Assembly (NCBI RefSeq): GCF_045038035.1 | Contig: NZ_CP173427.1 | Span: 5,766,001-5,830,000, forward strand | DNA length: 64,000 nucleotides | Direction: 5' to 3' | From: Paenibacillus_F chitinolyticus_A | Lineage (GTDB): Bacteria; Bacillota; Bacilli; Paenibacillales; NBRC-103111 | Program-made: the position numbers and the translations under genes | Notes under the pieces: generated by a model | Database searches by the model: none | What the model was told of the DNA's origin: nothing | The model's input: only the letters and a program-made list of their open reading frames with translations | Shown here: positions 18,851 to 26,819 of the stretch, piece by piece | How positions within the stretch are numbered: the first letter of the stretch is position 1 | Layout: the number at the start of each line of letters is the position of its first letter

Positions 18851-20714
18851 GGATAAACCTCCTTCCGGCTACAGCAAGGATGAGAACAAGCAGGCCGAGC
18901 AGGGTGATCAGACCGTAGGTCTGGACCTGGCCGTTCTGCAGGCGCGAGCCCGTTCGGCCTAGTCCGACGGCGGCTGCGGCCACGAGCCGGACGGCACCGT
19001 CCACGATAAACGTGTCTACGGCCTGCAAGAGATAGCCGATTCCCCGCAGGGGGAGGACAATGACCGTCTGGTAAATTTCGTCGATATAATATTTACGACG
19101 CACGAGATTGTACAGCCACGGAAACTTGGCGGAGAACACAAAGCTCCCCGGCTTCCTTGCGTACAGCAGGTAGCCCAGAACGAGGCCCAGAACGCCCGCT
19201 GCCGTAGAGAGAAGCATCACGCCCGCGTGAACGGCCTCTTCTTCGGTCCTGCCTGTCAGCCAGTCGCCGAACCACCCGCTCCACGGGGTGTACAGAAAGC
19301 CGGCAAGAGCGGCGGGAACCGCCAGCAGAAGGAGCGGGAGCGTCATAGAGGCCGGAGATTCGCGAACCTCTTGACCGCTGCGCGATTTGCCCCAGAATAC
19401 CAGGAAAAAGAGCCGGGCCATATACAAGGCCGTAAAGAAAGCAGCGACGATGCCGACCCAGAACAGCAACGTATTCGTCTCGTAAGCTTGGGACAGAATC
19501 ACGTCCTTGGACCAGAAACCGGAGAACGGAGGTATTCCGGACAAAGCCAGCGTGCCGATCGCGAAGGTCCAAGCCGTTATCTTCATCCTTCCGCCGATTC
19601 CGCCCATTTTGGTAATATCCTGCGTATGCACGGCATGAATAACGCTTCCCGCACCCAGAAACAGGAGAGCTTTAAAGAACGCGTGCGTAAACAAATGGAA
19701 TATCCCCGTCGTATACGTAGCGCTCACTCCAAGCGCCATCATCATATACCCCAGCTGGGATACGGTCGAATAGGCGAGAATCCGTTTGATATCGTTCTGC
19801 GCCGTTCCGATTGTCGCTGCGAAAATCGCCGTAAAACCGCCTACATAAGCGACGACCTGCATGGCCGTATCCGACGCGAGGAAAACATCGTACGTACGGG
19901 CGACCAGATAAACCCCTGCCACCACCATAGTCGCGGCATGAATAAGCGCACTGATCGGAGTAGGACCTTCCATCGCATCGGGCAGCCAGGTATGCAGAGG
20001 GAATTGCCCCGATTTCCCCATGGCTCCCAAAAAGAAGAGAAGCGCGATCCAAGTTGCTGCGGAGCTTTCCACCTGACCGCTTGTAAAGGCATTTTGTACC
20101 GAATTAAAATCCAGCGCATGACCCGGCATGCTCCAGAACAGAAGAAGAATTCCGATAAACAATCCGAAGTCGCCGATTCTTGTCACGATAAAAGCTTTTT
20201 TGGCGGCAGCCTTAGCCTCGGGTTTCGTATACCAGAATCCGATCAGCAGGAACGAACAGACTCCGACAAGTTCCCAAAATAGATAAAACTCCACCAGGTT
20301 GACCGAAATAACCAGTCCCAGCATCGCAAACGAAAACAGCGCTATGTAGCTGAAAAACACATGGACCCGCTCGTCGTCCTTCATATACCCGATCGAATAG
20401 ATGTGGACCAGCAATGATACGAGAGTGACAACAATGAGCATGATCGCGTTTAAATTATTGACCTCGAAGCCCAGGCTCACCGCAAAATCGCCCACCCGCA
20501 GCCATTGGAAACCGTTCCAGGTGTAATCTTGAACGCCTTTCCCAAGTCTCTCGATAAGAATGAGAAGGGCCACAACAAACGAAGCGAAGATGGCGGCCGT
20601 GCTCAGATAAAGACCTGTTCTTCTTGCCGACCTGCCCGAAGCGGTTATCAGAATATAGGCCAGGAGCGGAAACAGCGGGATGAGCCAGGCATATTGCGAA
20701 TAAACGGAAATCAT
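18840..20714 (-). CDS. nuoL: NADH-quinone oxidoreductase subunit L
   Basis: A 624-residue distal antiporter-like subunit with about 16 transmembrane helices and the long C-terminal amphipathic segment. Signatures include FWELVGVCSFLLIGFWY and GKSGQFPLHTWLPDAMEGP. The start is the ATG at 20714 (MISVYSQYAWLIPLFPLL), which follows GGAGGAAAGGAAAAAT; a frame reaching 20762 would add 16 residues without an RBS. Confidence 0.95.
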   Translation of the reverse strand: MISVYSQYAWLIPLFPLLAYILITASGRSARRTGLYLSTAAIFASFVVALLILIERLGKGVQDYTWNGFQWLRVGDFAVSLGFEVNNLNAIMLIVVTLVSLLVHIYSIGYMKDDERVHVFFSYIALFSFAMLGLVISVNLVEFYLFWELVGVCSFLLIGFWYTKPEAKAAAKKAFIVTRIGDFGLFIGILLLFWSMPGHALDFNSVQNAFTSGQVESSAATWIALLFFLGAMGKSGQFPLHTWLPDAMEGPTPISALIHAATMVVAGVYLVARTYDVFLASDTAMQVVAYVGGFTAIFAATIGTAQNDIKRILAYSTVSQLGYMMMALGVSATYTTGIFHLFTHAFFKALLFLGAGSVIHAVHTQDITKMGGIGGRMKITAWTFAIGTLALSGIPPFSGFWSKDVILSQAYETNTLLFWVGIVAAFFTALYMARLFFLVFWGKSRSGQEVRESPASMTLPLLLLAVPAALAGFLYTPWSGWFGDWLTGRTEEEAVHAGVMLLSTAAGVLGLVLGYLLYARKPGSFVFSAKFPWLYNLVRRKYYIDEIYQTVIVLPLRGIGYLLQAVDTFIVDGAVRLVAAAAVGLGRTGSRLQNGQVQTYGLITLLGLLVLILAVAGRRFIHVG

Positions 20715-20796
20715 ATTTTTCCTTTCCTCCTTCAAGGCCATGACGTTAGACAGCTCTGCCAATCAAAGATGAGGATAAGAGCCGCACCGTTCGCCG

Positions 20797-21108
20797 CTAA
20801 TGCTTCATGGAGTTCATTTCATCCACGTTGCCCGTTCCCTTATTGCGGTAGAGAGCAATCAGGATAGCGACGCCAACAGCCGCTTCCGCTGCCGCTACCG
20901 TGATGGTGAACAAGGAAAAAACTTGCCCGGTCAGCGCGGGTTGCGCGCCCATTTTGGCGAATGCGACCAGATTCAGGTTCACGGCGTTGAGCATCAGTTC
21001 GATGGAGAGGAGAACGATGACACCGTTCCTCTTGGACAAAGCCCCGTACAAACCGATACAGAACAAGATGGCCGCCAGAGTCAGATAAGGAGTCACGACA
21101 CTTGTCAC
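20797..21108 (-). CDS. nuoK: NADH-quinone oxidoreductase subunit K
   Basis: A 103-residue subunit with three transmembrane helices and the conserved glutamates in GVIVLLSIELMLNAVNL and TVAAAEAAVGVAI. The start is the GTG at 21108 (VTSVVTPYLTL), which follows GGAGGATTAAC and gives the usual NuoK length; a frame to 21138 would overlap nuoJ. It begins immediately after the nuoJ stop. Confidence 0.94.
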   Translation of the reverse strand: MTSVVTPYLTLAAILFCIGLYGALSKRNGVIVLLSIELMLNAVNLNLVAFAKMGAQPALTGQVFSLFTITVAAAEAAVGVAILIALYRNKGTGNVDEMNSMKH

Positions 21109-21109
21109 G

Positions 21110-21640
21110 TTAATCCTCCTCTCTTTTGGCAACGACAATCGCTCCGATAAAGGCGACCGTCAGCAGCACGGACATAATTTCGAACGGAATGACGTATTCG
21201 TTGTACAGCAGTTTTCCGATCTCAAGCGTATTATCCTGCCCGGTTTGAAGAGAGCCTGAGGCCGACGGAAAGGTCGTATTTTGAATCGCATAGAACAGGA
21301 TGCCGAAGAGTCCCAACGACCCGATACCGAGTAGAATCTTCTGAACCGGCCCGCTCATGGCCTTCTCTTCAGCACGGTGGTTGGTCATCATAATGCCGAA
21401 AATCATCAGGATCGAGATGGCTCCCGCATAGATCAGAATCTGGACAAAACCGACAAACTCCGCTTCCAGCAGCACGTAGAGCCCGGCCAGACTCACGAAC
21501 GTAAAAGCAACGGACAGCACCATATGAACGACTTTCGTGAAGGTGATCATATAGATGGCGCCTCCTATCGCACAGATGGCAAACAGAAGAAACCACCAGT
21601 TCTCCCCCTGCGACAAAAAGCTTCCTAAACCGCTAAACAT
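21110..21640 (-). CDS. nuoJ: NADH-quinone oxidoreductase subunit J
   Basis: A 176-residue subunit with five transmembrane helices. The conserved GAISILMIFGIMMTN helix is present (the pi-bulge-bearing region near the quinone channel). It overlaps the end of nuoI by 8 bases and touches nuoK. Normal length. Confidence 0.94.
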   Translation of the reverse strand: MFSGLGSFLSQGENWWFLLFAICAIGGAIYMITFTKVVHMVLSVAFTFVSLAGLYVLLEAEFVGFVQILIYAGAISILMIFGIMMTNHRAEEKAMSGPVQKILLGIGSLGLFGILFYAIQNTTFPSASGSLQTGQDNTLEIGKLLYNEYVIPFEIMSVLLTVAFIGAIVVAKREED

Positions 21641-22085
21641 CCTTCTTCGCGCCTCCTTTGGGAAGAGCGGAGTTGTTTTCTTTACGCACCAGCGTGTTGT
21701 TGTCCGTGAGCCACTTCATATCTTTAAACAGCTCGTCACGGCTGTAGGCGCTCAATTCAAAGTGGTTGGTCATCACAATCGCTTCGGTCGGACAAACTTC
21801 CGTGCACAGATCGCAAAGGATGCAGATTTCAAAATTGATATCGTAGGTGTCGATAATTTTGCCCTTTTTATCGGGATCGGGATTGGGCTTCCCTGTCAAG
21901 GTAATACACTCCGTAGGACACACTTTCGCGCACATATTGCAGACAATACATTTGTCCGGTTCGAAATGCTGGATTCCCCGGAACCGGTCCGGCATTTGCA
22001 GGGGCACATCGGGATAAGCGTAGGTCACTTTTTTCTGGGTCATCGTTTTGAGTGTAACGCCTAATCCTTTGATAAGACCTTTCAC
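21633..22085 (-). CDS. nuoI: NADH-quinone oxidoreductase subunit I (two 4Fe-4S ferredoxin)
   Basis: A 150-residue peripheral subunit with two complete 4Fe-4S motifs, CIVCNMCAKVCPTECI and CILCDLCTEVCPTEAI, which hold clusters N6a and N6b and pass electrons to NuoB. The ATG follows GGAGGAGAGGGCC. With nuoE/F/G missing, it is one of the few electron-carrying subunits of this complex and may accept electrons directly from a soluble carrier; that is an inference. Confidence 0.95.
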   Translation of the reverse strand: MKGLIKGLGVTLKTMTQKKVTYAYPDVPLQMPDRFRGIQHFEPDKCIVCNMCAKVCPTECITLTGKPNPDPDKKGKIIDTYDINFEICILCDLCTEVCPTEAIVMTNHFELSAYSRDELFKDMKWLTDNNTLVRKENNSALPKGGAKKDV

Positions 22086-22131
22086 TGGCCCTCTCCTCCT
22101 TTTACGACTTCATAGAACGGCAGCGGCCGCG

Positions 22132-23139
22132 TTATCCGGTAAGACCCATGTAGAGAGCCGTTATAAAAATATTGAGCAGCGCCAGAGGCAAAAGAACCTT
22201 CCAGCCGAGTCCCATCAGCTGATCAATCCGGATTCGGGGCAAAGTCGCCCTGATCCAGAAAAAGAAGAAGACAATAAACGAGAATTTAAGCAGAAACCAG
22301 ACAAGGCCGGGAATAAAAGTGAGAAAAGCAAAAGGAGCGTGCCAGCCGCCCAGGAAAAGGACCGTCGTTAAAGAAGCGATCGCAAAGACGTACACATATT
22401 CCGCAAGCATGAAGAAAGCGAAACGGAATCCGCTGTATTCGACATGGTACCCGGCTACAAGTTCCGATTCGGCTTCAGGCAGGTCAAACGGGGTGCGGTT
22501 CAGCTCGGACACGCCCGCAATGACGAAGACGATAAAACCGACGATCTGGGGGAGGAAATTCCAGTTCCAGAAGTTATCGCCTTGGGCTTCCACGATTTTA
22601 TGAAGGTTCAAGGTGCCGGTCATCATGATGACCCCGATCACGGAAATGACGAGAGGAACCTCGTAGCTGATCATTTGGGCGGCTGACCGCATGCCGCCGA
22701 GCAGGGCATATTTGTTGTTGGAAGCCCAACCGCCGAGAATCATTCCCAGGGTGGAAATACCGGACAGCGCCACGTAATAAAGAAGGCCGACATCAAGATC
22801 GGCATGAATGAGATTCGCCGTGAACGGAATCGTCGCCACAACGACGAACGCCGGGATAAACGTAAGCACAGGCGCGAGAATGAACAGCTCCCGGTCCGCT
22901 TTGCGCGGAATGGTATCTTCCTTGATAAGGAGCTTAAACACGTCAGCGACCGTTTGCAGCAGTCCCAGCGGACCTACACGGTTGGGGCCGTATCTCCCCT
23001 GCATCCAGCCGATGACTTTTCGCTCGAAGTAGATGGCATATGTTACGAATCCCAGGATGATAAGAAGCAGCACGACACCGTAGGCCGCGAAAATAAGCCC
23101 CGTCGTCCATGTCAGCGGTTGTCCGACCAGATCCAGCAT
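22132..23139 (-). CDS. nuoH: NADH-quinone oxidoreductase subunit H
   Basis: A 335-residue membrane subunit with eight or nine helices forming the quinone channel at the junction of the two arms. Family signatures are ERKVIGWMQGRYGPNRVGPLG and ELNRTPFDLPEAESELVAGY, the latter with the conserved acidic residues of the E-channel. The start codon overlaps the last base of nuoD. Confidence 0.96.
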   Translation of the reverse strand: MLDLVGQPLTWTTGLIFAAYGVVLLLIILGFVTYAIYFERKVIGWMQGRYGPNRVGPLGLLQTVADVFKLLIKEDTIPRKADRELFILAPVLTFIPAFVVVATIPFTANLIHADLDVGLLYYVALSGISTLGMILGGWASNNKYALLGGMRSAAQMISYEVPLVISVIGVIMMTGTLNLHKIVEAQGDNFWNWNFLPQIVGFIVFVIAGVSELNRTPFDLPEAESELVAGYHVEYSGFRFAFFMLAEYVYVFAIASLTTVLFLGGWHAPFAFLTFIPGLVWFLLKFSFIVFFFFWIRATLPRIRIDQLMGLGWKVLLPLALLNIFITALYMGLTG

Positions 23140-24236
23140 CAGCCGTCCACCTCCCCTACAACGATATCAATCCCGCCGAGAATGGTAATCAGGTTCGTCA
23201 TGGTTTCCCCGACCAGCAGCTTCGGTAAAATTTGAAGATTCACGAAGGAGGGGCGGCGGAACTTCAGCCGGAACGGTTCAGGCCGCCCTTTGGACATAAT
23301 AAAACAGCCGATTTCCCCCCTCGGTGATTCGATCGGCGCATAAATATCGCCTTCCGGCGGCTTGATGACCCGGGGAGCTTTTCCCATCGTATCGCCTTCG
23401 GGAATCTGATCCAGCGCCTGCTCGATGATATGCAGGGATTGAACGATCTCTTCCAGTCTAATGAGATAACGGTCGTAGCAGTCGCCATTGGTTCCCACCG
23501 GTACGTCAAAATCGAAACGGTCATAAATGCAGTAGGGCTGATCCTTACGCAAGTCCCATTTCACGCCGGTACAACGCAGGTTCGCCCCGCTTAATCCGTA
23601 AGCGATAGCCGTATCGGCATCGTAACGGCCTACGCCTTTGATCCGAGCGAGAAAAATTTCATTGCCGCTGACAAGACGGTCATACTCTTCCAGCTTACTC
23701 TTCATGTAAGGGATAAATGCCCGGATTTTGTCCAGCCAGCCTTCCGGGGCATCCCATTTGACCCCGCCGACACGCATATAATTGTAGGTAAGTCTGGCGC
23801 CGCACAGCTCATTGAAAAAGTCGATAATCATCTCCCGGTCGCGGAACGCATAAAGAAACGGGCTCATCGCTCCGATATCGAGCAAATAAGTTCCCCACCA
23901 GACCAGATGACTGGCAATCCGCTGAAGCTCCATAACCAGAATACGCAAATATTCGGCTCTTTCCGGTATTTGCAGGCCAAGCATCCGTTCGACCGCATTG
24001 ACCAGTACATAATTGTTTGTCATGGCTGAAACGTAATCCATCCGGTCCGTATAAGGAATAATTTGTGTGTAATTGAGATTCTCCGCCAGCTTCTCGGTAC
24101 CGCGGTGCAGGTAACCCATTACCGGGATCGCCTCGCGGATAATCTCCCCGTCCAGCTTGACGATAATCCGGAATACCCCATGGGTACTCGGATGCTGAGG
24201 CCCTACGTTAAGCAGCAGTTCTTCTGTCCGTAACAA
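23139..24236 (-). CDS. nuoD: NADH-quinone oxidoreductase subunit D (49 kDa subunit)
   Basis: A 365-residue peripheral subunit that forms the quinone pocket with NuoB. The quinone-site His motif (NVGPQHPSTHGV, His 15 and His 19 region) and the hydrogenase-like region LRCTGVKWDLRKDQPY are intact. It is separate from NuoC, not fused as in Escherichia coli. It starts 5 bases after nuoC. Confidence 0.96.
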   Translation of the reverse strand: MLRTEELLLNVGPQHPSTHGVFRIIVKLDGEIIREAIPVMGYLHRGTEKLAENLNYTQIIPYTDRMDYVSAMTNNYVLVNAVERMLGLQIPERAEYLRILVMELQRIASHLVWWGTYLLDIGAMSPFLYAFRDREMIIDFFNELCGARLTYNYMRVGGVKWDAPEGWLDKIRAFIPYMKSKLEEYDRLVSGNEIFLARIKGVGRYDADTAIAYGLSGANLRCTGVKWDLRKDQPYCIYDRFDFDVPVGTNGDCYDRYLIRLEEIVQSLHIIEQALDQIPEGDTMGKAPRVIKPPEGDIYAPIESPRGEIGCFIMSKGRPEPFRLKFRRPSFVNLQILPKLLVGETMTNLITILGGIDIVVGEVDG

Positions 24237-24240
24237 AACG

Positions 24241-25212
24241 CTACACCTCCGGGTCGTACGCTTCGTAATCTTTGCGCAGCGGGTGGCCGACCCACTCGTC
24301 CGGCATCATGATGCGCGTCAGGTTGGGGTGGCCGGGAAAATCAATGCCCAGCAGGTCATAGATTTCCCGCTCGTTCCAGTCCGCGGTCGGCCATACGGAA
24401 ACGACGGAGGGAACGGACGGAGCCTCCCGCTCTGTGCGCACGCGGACTCCGTATTCTTTGCGCAGCGGGATAGAGAGCAGATGGTAAACCACTTCCAGCT
24501 GGCTGCCGAGGTCTACGCCGCTCACGCTGCGCAGGTAGCCGCACTGCAGCTCCTCGTGCTGCAGGAAGACCTCCGCGGCACGCACCCAGTGCTCGCCGCG
24601 GATAACCACGAAGGGACGGTGGCCGTCGATCTCGTTGATGAACGCTTCATCAACGGCGTTGTCGGCCACCTCTCCCTTCAAGATCTCGACCAGCCGGTCC
24701 AGCAGCGGCTGGTTCGGGGACGGCGGCTTCGGCGGGGCATCCTCCGCCGGAGCCGCGGTTTTGGCGGCGCGGGCCGCCGCACGGGCTGCGCGAGCTTCGG
24801 CGGCGGCTTTCGCTTTGTCGCCGCCGTCCTCGGCCGCTGCCCCCTCAGTCGGGGCAGCGCCGTTGGCCGCGGCCGGAGCGGTGCCGCCGGCTCCGGCGGC
24901 AGCGGCGCTTCGCGCGGCCGCACGGGCTGCGTCCGGGCGCTGTGCAGCACCGGACGCCGGGATCTCCGGCGCCGATTCGCCGCTGCCGGACGCCGAGGCG
25001 CTCTGCCCGGACGAACTGGCCGGAGGCGTCGCGCCGTCCCCCGCTAATCCCGTGCTCTCTGAACTTGTATGTAACTCGTCATTTTCTTCTTTCGACAAAA
25101 TGCCTTGTTTTTCCTTATATTCAATTGTATTCGCTTCCAATTTTTCGTCTGATTTTGTCGGTTTTGATCGAATATCGGTTTCCTGCGGATTTTCCTTTTC
25201 CTTATCAGTCAC
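24241..25212 (-). CDS. nuoC: NADH-quinone oxidoreductase subunit C with long Ala-rich N-terminal extension
   Basis: A 323-residue protein. Residues about 170-323 are a normal 30-kDa subunit (LRSVSGVDLGSQLEVVYHLLS; signature EREIYDLLGIDFPGHPNLTRI). Residues 1-165 are low-complexity: first Glu/Lys/Ser-rich, then Ala/Gly/Pro-rich with runs of AAARAA, encoded by very GC-rich DNA. A usual NuoC has about 150-180 residues. The ATG overlaps the end of nuoB by 4 bases (TCAT arrangement), so the extension is probably translated. Its role is unknown; it is probably disordered. Confidence 0.92.
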   Translation of the reverse strand: MTDKEKENPQETDIRSKPTKSDEKLEANTIEYKEKQGILSKEENDELHTSSESTGLAGDGATPPASSSGQSASASGSGESAPEIPASGAAQRPDAARAAARSAAAAGAGGTAPAAANGAAPTEGAAAEDGGDKAKAAAEARAARAAARAAKTAAPAEDAPPKPPSPNQPLLDRLVEILKGEVADNAVDEAFINEIDGHRPFVVIRGEHWVRAAEVFLQHEELQCGYLRSVSGVDLGSQLEVVYHLLSIPLRKEYGVRVRTEREAPSVPSVVSVWPTADWNEREIYDLLGIDFPGHPNLTRIMMPDEWVGHPLRKDYEAYDPEV

Positions 25213-25727
25213 AGGTTCGTCACCTGCTTTCCGGTTTTCGCCTCGTAACGGATTTTCTCCTGAAGTTTATTGATTCCATAAATCAATGCCGCCGGATTCG
25301 GGGGACAGCCCGGAATATATACATCAACCGGAACCACCTGATCGACGCCTTTTACAACCGCATAAGATTTTACGTACGGACCGCCCGCCGTAGCGCAGGA
25401 CCCCATCGCAATGACCCACTTCGGTTCCGGCATTTGATCGTACAGACGGCGCAGCAGCGGAGCCATTTTCTTCGTCACCGTACCTGCTACAATCATCACA
25501 TCGGATTGGCGGGGAGATGTCCTGAAAATAACGCCAAAACGGTCCAGATCATAATGCGATGCGCCCGTACCCATCATTTCAATGGCACAGCAGGCAAGAC
25601 CGAAAGTGAGCGGCCACAAAGAATTGCTTCTTGCCCAGGCTTTAACCTGCTCCAGGGTTGTCATAAACACGTTACGATCCAGTTCGGCACGATCCTCCGG
25701 AGTTATCGACTCTAAATTGAAGTCCAT
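25209..25727 (-). CDS. nuoB: NADH-quinone oxidoreductase subunit B
   Basis: A 172-residue iron-sulfur subunit that carries cluster N2, the last electron relay before quinone. Cluster ligands are seen in GLACCAIEMM (two adjacent Cys), GSCATAGG and PGCPPNP. The start is the ATG at 25727 (MDFNLESITPEDRAEL), preceded by GAAGGTG and lying 16 bases inside the end of nuoA. A frame to 25790 is entirely inside nuoA and not supported. Confidence 0.95.
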   Translation of the reverse strand: MDFNLESITPEDRAELDRNVFMTTLEQVKAWARSNSLWPLTFGLACCAIEMMGTGASHYDLDRFGVIFRTSPRQSDVMIVAGTVTKKMAPLLRRLYDQMPEPKWVIAMGSCATAGGPYVKSYAVVKGVDQVVPVDVYIPGCPPNPAALIYGINKLQEKIRYEAKTGKQVTNL

Positions 25728-26077
25728 TGCAGCACCTTCTTCTTCCAAGCATAGAGTAGCCCGACACCGAGAAGCAGGACAAAAATACACATTTCTACCA
25801 GTGCAAACAGCCCCAGCTTGTTATACGCCACGGCCCACGGATACAAAAATACGGTTTCTACATCGAAAATGACAAACATTAAGGCGAAAAGATAATACCG
25901 GATATTGAACCTGACCTGACCTTCTCCTACCGGCTCATTTCCGCTTTCGTAAGTGGTCGCCTTGTCTTCGTTCGGCTTGTTGGGTCTAAGCCATCTGCCG
26001 ATCGTAAGAGCTGCAACCGGAAGCAAAATGCCGAGTGCGACGAAAATGGCTACGATCACATACTTTACCGCGTACAT
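25712..26077 (-). CDS. nuoA: NADH-quinone oxidoreductase subunit A
   Basis: A 121-residue subunit with three transmembrane helices and the family signature YESGNEPVGEGQVRFNIRYYLFALMFVIFDVE (acidic residues line the quinone-site loop). It is the first gene of the operon, about 75 bases downstream of a clear SigA-type promoter. Confidence 0.95.
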   Translation of the reverse strand: MYAVKYVIVAIFVALGILLPVAALTIGRWLRPNKPNEDKATTYESGNEPVGEGQVRFNIRYYLFALMFVIFDVETVFLYPWAVAYNKLGLFALVEMCIFVLLLGVGLLYAWKKKVLQWTSI

Positions 26078-26152
26078 CTGCTTGAAATCGCCTCCATTTT
26101 CATAAGAAATCTTGAATCATCTCATAAAATTTGGTAATGTAACACCTTTCCA

Positions 26153-26182
26153 ATTATAGCATACGCTCAAAAAATGTGTCTA
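26153..26182 (-). promoter_or_regulatory. SigA-type promoter of the nuo operon
   Basis: On the minus strand TAGACA (26182-26177) and TATAAT (26158-26153) are separated by 18 bases, about 75 bases upstream of nuoA. Confidence 0.7.
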
Positions 26183-26220
26183 ATGAAAATGATTTCAGCT
26201 GTAAGCGTATTCTTTCTTGG

Positions 26221-26259
26221 AAAATAAAAAAAACAGAAGACGCATGAACGTCCTCTGTT
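26221..26259 (-). terminator. Intrinsic terminator of the atp operon
   Basis: The stem ACAGAGGACG-TTCATG-CGTCTTCTGT is followed by TTTTTTTATTTT on the minus strand, just past atpC. Confidence 0.9.
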
Positions 26260-26267
26260 CTTCTTGC

Positions 26268-26678
26268 TTATTTATGCTCGTAAACCCCGATCCGGTTCAA
26301 CGCCCGTTTAAGAGAAAGCTCGGCGCGCTGGAAATCAGCTTCGTCCTTCTTACCCGTTAAACGTTTCTCGGCGCGTTCCTTCGCAGACTTCGCACGTTCG
26401 ATGTCAATGTCGCCAGGCAGCTCCGCACTTTCCGCCAAGATGACAACCTTATCTTTGCGCACTTCCATGAAGCCGCCGTTCAAAGCGACGGTTTCTTGTT
26501 TGCCATTCTCAAGCTTGATCGTGGCGGGTGCGATTTTCAAAGGTGTCACAAACGGAATGTGGTTCGGAAGAATGCCAAGTTGGCCTTCGATGCCGTCGAC
26601 ACTTACCATGTGAACATTCTGGGTATATACGATGCGCTCCGGAGTTACGATTTCCAAAAGGAAAGTACTCACGCTCAT
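26268..26678 (-). CDS. atpC: F1Fo ATP synthase epsilon subunit
   Basis: A 136-residue central-stalk subunit with an N-terminal beta-sandwich (VHMVSVDGIEGQLGILPNHIPF) and a C-terminal two-helix domain (ERAEKRLTGKKDEADFQRAELSLKRALNRI) that can insert into F1 and inhibit ATP hydrolysis. It is the last gene of the operon, 141 bases after atpD. Confidence 0.95.
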   Translation of the reverse strand: MSVSTFLLEIVTPERIVYTQNVHMVSVDGIEGQLGILPNHIPFVTPLKIAPATIKLENGKQETVALNGGFMEVRKDKVVILAESAELPGDIDIERAKSAKERAEKRLTGKKDEADFQRAELSLKRALNRIGVYEHK

Positions 26679-26687
26679 TCCTCCCCA

Positions 26688-26707
26688 GAACTTTCGCTAG
26701 AAAGTTC
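26688..26707 (-). other. Perfect 8-bp hairpin in the atpD-atpC spacer
   Basis: GAACTTTC-GCTA-GAAAGTTC is a perfect inverted repeat immediately before atpC, only a few bases upstream of its RBS. In mRNA it could affect epsilon translation or mRNA processing. Confidence 0.5.
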
Positions 26708-26783
26708 GTTCGCTTCGTAAGCTTTTCACCTTGTCAGAGAGAAGGGTTCTGCGAGAGATCTCCTCCCCGACTCGGATCAAACC

Positions 26784-26814
26784 CGGGAAAGCGGGCAGAT
26801 GCCCGCATGACCCG
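26784..26814 (-). other. GC-rich hairpin after atpD
   Basis: GCGGGC-AGAT-GCCCGC inside an outer CGGG/CCCG pair lies 6 bases past the atpD stop. It has no U-tract, so it may be an mRNA stabilising or processing element rather than a terminator. Confidence 0.5.
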
Positions 26815-26819
26815 ATTGC

